DNA from: Zeus faber | Taxonomy: Eukaryota > Chordata > Actinopteri > Zeiformes > Zeidae | DNA length: 64,000 nucleotides | Direction: 5' to 3' | NCBI GenBank assembly: GCA_960531495.1 | Contig: OY482851.1 | Coordinates: 26,610,033 to 26,674,032 of the forward strand | In this document: positions 54,898-64,000 of the stretch, one piece after another | How positions within the stretch are numbered: position 1 is the first letter of the stretch | Layout of the letters: each line of letters opens with the position of its first letter | The notes under the pieces: model-generated | What the model was told of the DNA's origin: nothing | Databases searched by the model: none | What the model saw: only the letters and a program-made list of their open reading frames with translations | Position numbers and translations under genes: made by a program

Positions 54898-57800
54898 GTT
54901 TGAGCATAGCCATGCTAAATTAGACGCTTATGAAAAGACTAACCACATGCTGGAGAAATAGCTCCACAACAGAGGGACTGTGTGTACACAACGGTCTGTT
55001 TGAGGCCTCGTGGTGGAATATGAGTATCATTAATTTGAATGCCATCCAAACTGTTTAAGTCAGTTTGATGTCATGGTCTGCGGTCTGTCTGTATTTATAT
55101 CAACCAAAACATGTGTTAGCCATTTACTCTTTCACTCGAAGAATGATGTGGAGACCAATGGCTCTTGTGTGACATTGATATCTGTAATAACAAGATGTCA
55201 CAAGGGCAGTAGATATAATTCTGAATCATATATCGCAACATACCGGCCAATTTGATGTTTAATGTGACTCATGAGAATTCTTTTTTTGGGTCCTTTTAAT
55301 GGATTGACGCACTACATGAAATGTATTTTCCAGCATGCTCCAGTATTTGATTATGTGGCTTTTTAATGCTCTAATGAAGTTACAATCAATTACCGAGAAA
55401 TGCATTATCAGTTTCGAGATAACTCTGTAAGCCTTACAAAAGCCCACGGCAGATGCAAAAGGTCAGACGCGGCCAAATGTTTGATCAGCTGCCCATGAAC
55501 GCTGCCGCCGTGCACGGCCACTGTGGACACCCTCCTTCCCCCGCCTCACCGCACTCCATCAGGAAGTCCTAGCAACTTCTGACATGTCCGTCTGAGGTAC
55601 TCCAAGTCAAGACGGTCATTTTCTTTCACCGGAGAGGGGAAAGGGAGCGGGGGGCTTCTCTGTTTGCTCATATACTCTCCTGAAGTGTCATTCTATCTCC
55701 ATTAGGCCCTACTCTCCCATCCTTGCCAGCTCCTCCAATTTCCCTGCATTCTCTTCGCCTCTGCAAATAACAGAGCGGCTGTCTGGGTCTGAATTGTTGC
55801 AGCAGTGGTGGCCGCTAATAATCTCCGGGGCGGCTTTACGCGCACCTTAACACAAAAGGCCTCATGTCAGGTGGGCACCCGGTACCACCCGCTACCCCGC
55901 CGCCGCACTCGCTGGCCGCCGAAAGAAAGGGACGCCGAGTTCAGCTAATTCTATTTGGTCCCATTTGCTAAGCAGTCACTCAGCAGGAACTATATCCAAC
56001 CTCCGCGGGTCCCTGGGGACCATTACCACATCCTGTCTGAAGGCTCTTTTATGGCTCCGTTGTACTCATCTGCCAGGGCAGCGCTCGGGCTTTTGATTGA
56101 CACATTAATTCCTCCTCTCCCCCTTATCTTGCCGCCGCTTGCCGAGCGAAGGCCATATCAACGGGTCGGAGCGCCTCTCCCGGCTTATCGGTAATGGCTC
56201 GTCATCCAGTGGTATCCTCCCAGGTGATGTATCGGGGGCGGGGGAGCCAAATCGGCCTCCCGAAGCGCCCACGGCCAAAACGATATGATGAGCATGTAAA
56301 TGCAAAATCGCTACCACTGACAGTTACTCATTCTTCTCATTCTCATTTCCGACGCCCCCTCCCCGAGGAGAACGACTATAACTCTACGCACAAATTCAGG
56401 TGCCCTCTACCGCACCCCATTCCAAGAATCATATTCAATATCAAACGGGCCACCCACCAGGATGCCTGCATCCCTAGCAGGTTTTGTCTCGTATTTTGAT
56501 TTGTTTTTTATGGGCGGGAAAAAAGGACAGGCCTAATTTTTCGACACAAGTGATGATCCGTCCTCATCTGCTTAATGAAATTAGATTAAGTGCACCTGGG
56601 AAAGAGCTGAGGAAGCAGAATGCCTCACTACTTCCTTTAATCTAAAACCAATTTGCCTGTAATACCACGCCCCCCATCCCCCCCTCCAGCCTGGGATTCG
56701 CCGGCCCCAATTCAAAATGGCGGAGGAACGAGATGAGACCAGAACTGACTGGTTGCATTCAGCTCCCACAGGCGCTGTGAAATTAGAACTGACACAGGCA
56801 ACACAGGCCTTAATATGGAGTTGTCATTTTGCTCCCCTTGCTTTTGTCTTCCTCTCTGTCTTTTTCTTTTTCTCGTCTCTATAGTTTTCCGTCCGTCGCC
56901 ACCTACATTCACCTCGTTTTTTTGTTCTGATGTTGTGTTTTTCATTTATTTGTGCATTTTTGTGCGGTGCTGAAAAATGGCGTCACATTTACAGTTTGTT
57001 TCATCATCTTTGCTGGCTAAAGATTTCCAATCCACAACGCGGAGTGGAGACGTCCACACACTGCTGGTTCCTGGAAGGTTTTCCCCCTGAGAGTTTTTCC
57101 TTCAAATATTAACTAGTTAATTTATTACTATTAACTACACCATGGAATGATGTAATGATGCATTGATTAGAAACAAGTTTCAAGTTTGTTTCTGGGAAAT
57201 CAGATTTTCGTTCAGTTCATGTGGGTATTTCACATAGAGTTTAATACAACATTGTGGCAGTTTTGCCTGCCACACGCCACCTGAGTGACATTTTCAGGGC
57301 CCTCTGACACAAAGACACAGGCGATGGGGTTGAAAACACAGCAGTTTTATTGTCGCTAGGGGGCAAGGTGGAACAAGCCTGCAGCAGATGTAAAACATGT
57401 CATGACAAGGGCTCCCCTCGTGTGTGTGGGGGGATGGGGGATTTACCTGTTGCTGGTTGATTGCTTTAACGAGCAATAGGCGTACAGACACCCTGGTCCC
57501 GGGCCCAATTACCTAGACCCAAGAATGGTGTGGCTGCTTAAACCACACCACAATGACGCAAATTGCACAATTGACATAATCTTAGATGCTGAATTGGGTC
57601 ATTAATCTAAAGCGTTATAAAGTTATACTCCATCACTATCTCGTAGGACTAGGACATAGTTGCCGGTAGTTGTCTCTTTGTGATTTCCTGGCTTTGTAAT
57701 GCATTTGACTGATTTCCAATGAACCATCATTTTCGCTCATGCTGTTTTGGAGCATTCTGTGCTCAAACGTCCAAACAGCCCTTACGTTACAATGCCAACA

Positions 57801-58136
57801 GGACAAAATACATTCTAATGCAGTGCTATAACTGGGGAGGGTTTTTTCTTTCCATCAGCTGGTATCCTGATGGCATCATACTCTGCTCTTGTTATTAAAC
57901 TGGAAGAGTCTGGAAAAGCTTAGCGAAATTTCACTTATATTGAGCTGTTTGCAGCATTCTCTCATACATGGTCATCTCCAGATCATGTGAGATTGTGGTT
58001 GTTGTTGTTGTCTTTTTAGATACATCTGTTGTGCATTTGGTGCACAAATATGCGGTGATCCCGGAGCACATTTGCATAATGTCTCAGATTCTGAGAAAGA
58101 GGCATTTATTCTTTACATCATGACACATACAGTTAT
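54898..58136. other. Unique non-coding (intronic) DNA with enhancer-like blocks
   Basis: No gene is supported. Enhancer-like blocks: 55260-55480 (TACAATCAATTACCGAG, GGCTTTTTAATGCTCTAATG) and 55930-56330 (TCAGCTAATTCTATTTGG, TTTTGATTGACACATTAATT, ATGAGCATGTAAATGC). Also 56570-56660 (GAAATTAGATTAAGTGC). Segment 57200-57430 might be an unrecognised dispersed repeat, but no ends were found. Confidence 0.33.
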
Positions 58137-58460
<324 letters not shown>

Positions 58461-58554
58461 GGTACTTCGGCGTGTAACTACAGTTTGCCTGTAAATGTGT
58501 GTACGCGTGTATTGCTGTCCGTCTGTTTGTAAGTGTGTCAATGCGTGATTTTAT

Positions 58555-58566
58555 ATGTGTGTGTGT

Positions 58567-58621
<55 letters not shown>

Positions 58622-58643
58622 CGTGCGTGTGCGTGTGCGTGTG
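58555..58643. repeat. (GT)n with GTGC ends
   Basis: A GT array bounded on both sides by GTGC/GTGCGT units. Confidence 0.95.
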
Positions 58644-60815
58644 TACTGGGAGCGTGTTCAGCGGAGAAATGCAGCCTCAGTGTAAGTTTGGAAGAAGAGG
58701 CACGATGACAGAGAAAGGCTTGAAGCCTCGGCAGGGCCAGCCAACAGACACAGCCAACTGACATCAGCAAAGATGGCCTGTCACTAGCGATGCGTATCAC
58801 GCTGTGAGGAAGGGCACGCGGAAAAGGCGTCACTGGTGTGGCATTCAGTAGCCTGCTCCAGATTCCTCCTTAAAGGTTAGCATCGATGTTAGCATCGCGG
58901 ATGAAAATAGAAGCTTTGCTGCTCGCGAAACAATGACAGCCTCTCAGGGCAGGAGAGGACCACGCTGTGATGTTCCTTCACTCACTGTCGCATCTCTCTG
59001 ACAGAAATTGTTTGCATTGGCAGGGAGTGTTAATGAAACAAGTATTCATTTTCTTTGTTCTGTGAGAATCATAACGTGCAAACACTCTTTTTTACTCTTT
59101 CTTCAAAACAACCGCGCACTCCTCACTCTGCTCGCAAAACAAAAACCTGTCGCTATTCACCTGCGGTCGACAGCATGTGATCAAAGTTATTGTAGATATT
59201 ATTGTTGCATGTCAAGTTTTGGTTTTTGTCTCGCAGCTGCCCTGACCTCATTGCTTTTTTTAAAAGGTTTTTCTTCCAACGCCATTTTCCTACCTGCGAG
59301 CCCCGGTCCCAGTTAATAGCCGGGAGAATTTTCTGCAAAGCGCCAGATGAAATGGTCGATTTCACAATTTTCTGGAGGTCTCGTCAGTTTAACGACACAG
59401 TTATGCAGCGGGCCGCCGCGTGGCGTGGCAACAACAGACAGCTGTGTTGAGTGTTGAGTGTTACGCCTTGAGAATTCACGCTTCACGATGAGCTGGATCT
59501 GAGCTTCAGGACGCGGTTCATACTGTGTCATAGAATCGTACTAGTAGACTGCAACAATAATTTCGCTTGGGACCCTCAGACGAGGTGCCACATATTTCCA
59601 AGCGCATCCTTCTTTGTTAGGGTCCGTGATAGAGCCGAAATGCTTTTGAGTTTATTTTAGAGGCAACACCCCAAAAGGAGAGATCTAACTGTTCAGTCAC
59701 ATGAGAAAGAGGCATTTTTAAAACCAGGCGGCTGACCTGACCGAACCCCTCACGTCCACTCTACTCCGAATCTGTGATGCAGGCCATCCACTGAGTATCA
59801 TAAGGCCTGTGTTTGAACAACAATCAAAGTACTATATACATTTTTCCACATGAGTAATAAAAATAAAATGGAGTCCACATTGGGCGCACATGTTTATCTG
59901 CAGAGCAAGAGACTAAATAAAAGACACAACTGTTTTTGTGTGCGTATATGTAAGAATTTAGTGTTTTTGATCATGCATAAACATAATGCCTAAGTGGCTT
60001 TTTATTCAATAAACATGGTCTGACTGTAATTATTTACACATTTTTCCTGGCTGGAAATGCTCTGCAGGCCTTGTGTGCGTTTGGCGCACAGAGGCTCACG
60101 TCCCTCCCAGCCCTTGGCTTGTCTGCGCAAGCCTTCCAAATACAAGGAGACTCGCTCCACAACAAATGGTATACGCAATTAGGGACAAATATAGAATTCC
60201 CTGCTGTTATTAGGAGTCTGTGCCATCGCGGATAATGTTTCCCAGAAGAATCGTCTCTTTCTCTTTGGCCAGGAATACATCAGTAAAAACGAGCTCAGGT
60301 CCGCCGTGGCTCTGAAAAGAATGTTTAGAGAGCCTCAAATCCCTTCACAGACAAAGAGTCCAGTCAGCCAAGAGGCAAGCTACTCATATACTTTTTTTTT
60401 TTTGCCGTTTATTTATTTATTTATTCATTTTTATTTTTTTAGGGGGAAAATCAACAAACATTAACAGAGAGGAGTCATAAACCGCCATTATTTCTCAACG
60501 CTTCACACTTTGTCAGTTTACCAAATCTTTCCCCACTGAAGACAGTATGCCAACTTCCAAGACCTCCATCTTTCATGTGACGGATGAGGCGATCTGTGGT
60601 GCTCATAATGGTGATGATGGACAGTAAAAGGCATGATGACTGTCAAGGACTCTCTCCCGCCCACTGAGAGAAAAACACTTCTGTCTTTCTTCTGCTGGCC
60701 ACTTGAGCATCTCCCACTCAATCCAAACACACAGATGCCTGTGGACGGCTGGCAAGCGCCAGACCTCACGTCCCGCAGGCCCCCAGCACTTCTCTGGCTC
60801 TGGGGGGAACATTCC
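58644..60815. other. Unique non-coding (intronic) DNA
   Basis: No gene is supported. A small tandem motif GTTAGCATCGATGTTAGCATCG occupies about 58876-58898. A TTTATTTA-rich stretch lies at 60390-60440. Block 59820-60060 is AT-rich. Nothing else was recognised. Confidence 0.4.
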
Positions 60816-60830
60816 GTGTGTTTGTGTGTG

Positions 60831-60890
<60 letters not shown>
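60816..60890. repeat. (GT)n-(GTGC)n-(GA)n compound microsatellite
   Basis: GT units, then about five GTGC units, then a GA run, in direct succession. Confidence 0.96.
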
Positions 60891-60893
<3 letters not shown>

Positions 60894-61562
60894 TGGAGAG
60901 CGGAGAACCCGGGAGAGCACACTGAGATCAGAACCAAAACATACAGAGGCCAGCTGCCTTCAATTAAGGCAGAAACCCCCAGCCATCGCAGACCCACATA
61001 CACAAAACCAGCTTGCTTTGAACTGCACCAGCCGCAGTAAAAAGGTACAAGGCCTGAAAGATTACGGGGGGTGGGGGGGGGGGTATTCAAAGGGGGCTCC
61101 ATAAAACTTAACAGGGGTATTTGGGGGCTCAAGGGGCAGTGGGAAGCAGGTACTAACAATCCCTGCCACTCATGTTCATTTGCCAGTTATTTTCCCTTCC
61201 CTCTTTGAGGGGGCTTTAATGAGTTCACACACCTGGCTTCTCCTCCAAGTTAACTGTAGAGCTGGCCCCGCCACTTTGGTCTTTATCGGTGCTACAGATA
61301 TGTTTCCCAGTCACTAAGGGGTTCATTTGTGTAATCGAAGTTGATCTGCATGTCGCTTTGGGCCTTGACAAACAGCAGAAGCAGGCCTAGGCAACACTTA
61401 CCGGTATGAGGTTTGGAGCCACCGCCAGAGAATGCCATTAAAACTGTCCCCCTACCGAGCGCCACAGACACAGGCGGTATGGGCATCCATTAAATTAATT
61501 TGACTTCATTAGCACAGACCTACCATGCCTGGAGTGCCCATAGAGATGCTGTAGGGGGGGTG

Positions 61563-61563
<1 letters not shown>
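60891..61563. other. Non-coding DNA with a G-rich patch
   Basis: G-rich at 61064-61082; otherwise unremarkable unique sequence. Confidence 0.4.
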
Positions 61564-61629
<66 letters not shown>

Positions 61630-61710
61630 CGTGTGTGCGTGCGTGTGTGTGTGGAAGGTGTGGAAGGTGTGTGTGTGTGTGTGTGTGCAGGGGGGGGGGG
61701 GGGGGGGGGG
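61564..61710. repeat. (GT)n array ending in poly-G
   Basis: GT run, GTGC variants, a duplicated GTGGAAGGTGTGGAAGGTGT, more GT, then a 21-base G run at 61690-61710. Confidence 0.96.
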
Positions 61711-61934
61711 ACTGTTGATTGGCATCAGACCCCGCACTCTGAGGAGAGCGAACACATGGCAATGACAGGCGGAATATGGCCCCAGTTCTGACACTGGGAC
61801 GGCTGCCAAACAAAGGCAACATGCGTCACTGGCTTTAGGGGAGCTCAATCAACACCCGGTCGGAGCATTAACGCCATGCATGCAATGCCACAACAGGGAG
61901 AAGGCTCTGTGGGTTGCTGGGTGGCATAGCAGCC

Positions 61935-62078
<144 letters not shown>

Positions 62079-62413
62079 GTGAACATGGTCATGTGATGTG
62101 ATACAGTGGCTCTGCCTACTACCCAGTTGAGCTACTGCAATCATCTTTTTATGCACTGTTACTGGTTATGCAGGGCAGACATTTTATCTTAGAGCCCATT
62201 GCATTTTTGTTATTGCTTTATAACATTGGTGTATGTCATTTTAGATTCGATTAGATTAGATTCAACTTTATTGTCATTGCACAAAGTACAAGTACTTAGA
62301 CAACGAAATGCAGTTTAGTATCTTACCAGAAGTGCAAGAGAAGCCGTAAAGTGCTGCGTATGTATAAAATATACAGTCAGTATGAATGATATTTAAATAG
62401 AGTTAACAGTAGT

Positions 62414-62640
62414 GGGTATGGATTTACTAAATATTCACAGTATGACAGAACAGTAGCAGTATTGACAAAATGAATATGAATGTACTACAATATTTACAGT
62501 ATGAGCAATATTAACAGAATGATGAGCAGTATTTACAGAATGGATATGGATGCGCTAAAGTATATACATTAAGACCGGTATTAGCAGTATTAACAGAGTG
62601 AGTATGAATATGCTACAATATATACAGTATTTACAGATTG
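62414..62640. repeat. Degenerate tandem repeat in the LINE 3' untranslated region
   Basis: Four imperfect copies of a unit containing GTATGGAT/GAATATGAAT, then CTAC/CTAAA, then ATATTTACAGTATG begin near 62414, 62472, 62543 and 62602 (spacing about 55-72 bases). It lies between the last LINE coding remnant and the 3' tail. Confidence 0.6.
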
Positions 62641-63456
62641 ACATTAGTATAGGCGGTTGTATAAATATAAATAGAAAACAATAAAAAGTAGTGTGTAAGG
62701 TTAAGGTGCAAAGGTGCAATGTGCAAGAGTTGGTGACAGCTGAGGGGAAGAAGCTGTTCCTGAACCTGCTGGTCCTGGAACAGAGGATCCTGTAGCGCCT
62801 GCCAGAGGGGAGGAGGGCAAACAGCCTGTGACTGGGGTGAGAGGTGTCTCTCGCGATGCTGCATGCCCTCCGCAAGCACCGCTTGTGCTGGAGAGCCTCA
62901 ATCGCGGGGAGGTGGAGTGTCGCTGATGTGTTGGCCCATTTTCACCAGCCTCTGCAATGCTTTCCAGTCCGCAGCAGTACAGTTGCCATACCAGACTGAG
63001 AGGCAGTTGGTGAGAATGCTGGTGAATCGATGGTGCAGCGGTAGAAGTTCACCAGGATCTGTGGAGACAGGTGGGCTTTCTTCAGTCTCCTCAGGGAGAA
63101 GAGACACTGGTGAGCCTTCTTGACGAGGGTCGAGGTGTTGAGGGCCCAAGAGAGGTCCTCTGAGATGTGGACACCCAGAAACCTGAAGCTGGTGACACGC
63201 TCGACCGCCATCCCATTGATATGGATGGGGGTGTGTGTCTACTATGAGCTCCTTGTTGTCGGCGCACCACACCGCCAGGTGCTGGACCTCCTCCCTGTAG
63301 TCAAATGTGATAATGGTGTATGTCGTGAGTGAAGATGGAGTAGAGGAGAGGACTCAGTACACAGCCCTGTAGGACCCTGGTGTTCAGGCTAAGGGTTGAG
63401 GAGGTGAGGTTGCCTAATCCAACATGCTGGAGTCTGTTGGTAAAGAAGTCCAGTAT

Positions 63457-63900
63457 TCAGTTGCAGAGGGAGGGGTTGATGTTGAGGTCACCTAGTTTGA
63501 TGACCAGTCTGGAGGCGACGATGGTGTTGAATGATGAGCTTAAGTCAGGGAACAGCATTCTCACCTCGGTGTTGTTCTCCAGGTGGGAGAGGGCGGAGTG
63601 TAGTGCCGTGGAGACGGTGTCCTCTGTGCACTTGTTCTGATGGTAGGCAAATTGGAGGGGGTCCAGTGTGGGAGGTAGGCAGGATATGAGGTGAGCCAGG
63701 ACCAGCCTCTCGAAGCACTTCATGATGGTGGGGGTGAGTGCAACATGGCGGAAGTCGTTTAGGCTCGCTGCAGAGCTGTTTTTTGGTACCAGCACAGTGT
63801 CGGTGGATTTGAAGCACATGGGGACAGCTGCTTGGGCCAGTGACAGATTGAAGATGTCAGTCAGGACCTCAGTCAGCTGAGCAGCGCAGGCCCTGCACAC
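63457..63900 (-). pseudogene. Reverse transcriptase fragment of the LINE-2-type element
   Basis: A 147-codon open section of the polymerase domain. The first catalytic aspartate is kept within FPDLSSSFNT (usual family form F-x-D-x-S-S-A-F-N). The frame ends at a TGA replacing the expected tryptophan codon. It lacks the second catalytic motif, which is deleted downstream, so no active enzyme can be made. Confidence 0.85.
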
Positions 63901-64000
63901 ACGTCCAGGGATACCATCAGGGCCAGCAGCCTTACGTACATTTATCTTGCTCAGTGCAGCACATACCTCAGTGGGGGAGAGTGTGAGGGACTGGTGGTCT

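Larger units (their letters stand above)
62243..64000 (-). mobile_element. LINE-2-type retrotransposon, 3' part, minus strand, broken
   Basis: On the minus strand, 63900-63460 encodes a reverse-transcriptase section with FNLSLAQAAVP, VALTPTIMKCFERLVLAH, LDPLQFAYHQN and FPDLSSSFNT, the fingers/palm motifs of L2/CR1-type LINEs. A TGA at 63457-63459 stands where a tryptophan codon is expected (LCN-stop-ILDF). Further on, the text TIITF (63304-63318) joins directly to YREEVQHL, so the catalytic FADD segment between them is missing. The C-terminal part continues in other frames: VERVTSFRFLGVHISEDLSW (63211-62942) and HRLFALLPSGRRYR (62875-62555). The 3' end carries TTGAATCTAATCTAATCGAA, the short tandem-repeat tail typical of this clade. 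The 5' part lies beyond the window. It is a dead copy. Confidence 0.88.

Noticed and set aside
62743..62760. AAGAAGCTGTTCCTG as the expected downstream SEKLF-type exon
   Set aside because: It lies inside the minus-strand LINE remnant and has no acceptor before it.

Overview
The window looks like nuclear DNA from a teleost fish and is almost entirely non-coding. The evidence is long (CA)n/(GT)n, (CT)n, (TA)n, GATA and GTGC microsatellites, many non-autonomous DNA transposons with hAT-like ends, decayed LINE-2-type retrotransposons, low gene density, and unique stretches rich in ATTA/TAAT-type motifs that resemble vertebrate conserved non-coding elements. No prokaryotic-style gene organisation is visible. 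Nearly all long open frames are chance frames, and many of them run through microsatellites.

One protein-coding feature can be supported: a 30-base, phase-0 microexon at 51813-51842 on the + strand. It has a pyrimidine-rich acceptor ending in CAG and a GTAAG donor, and it encodes CDSESDIDDK. From memory this matches the short acidic exon of the AUTS2/FBRSL1 family, and it is closer to FBRSL1 (recalled as CDSESDLDDK) than to AUTS2 (CDSDSDQEEK). The window is therefore read as about 52 kb of upstream and 12 kb of downstream intronic DNA of a + strand fbrsl1/auts2-type gene. Members of this family associate with variant Polycomb PRC1 complexes, and AUTS2 is known for very long introns containing many conserved enhancers.

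Layout. 1-9 kb: unique sequence with several enhancer-like blocks, a TA tract and a LINE 3' tail near 4.2 kb. 9-13 kb: a dense microsatellite cluster. 13-21 kb: unique sequence, with a hAT-like remnant at about 16.2-17.0 kb. 21-27 kb: three short DNA transposons, one with a near-perfect 8-bp target duplication. 27-40 kb: mostly unique sequence, with a repeat-derived patch at 31.9-33.3 kb and a TGGA minisatellite at 35.4 kb. 40-48 kb: long CT/GT tracts, a CpG-dense block at 43.05-43.42 kb, and a nest of transposon fragments at 46.3-47.4 kb. 48-58 kb: unique sequence around the microexon, plus a 791-bp inverted-repeat element at 54.1 kb. 58-62 kb: long GT arrays. 62.24-64 kb: a minus-strand LINE-2-type element whose reverse transcriptase is broken.

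No RNA gene, CRISPR array, operon or complete protein gene was found. Conservation calls are by eye only, and family assignments rest on recalled motifs.
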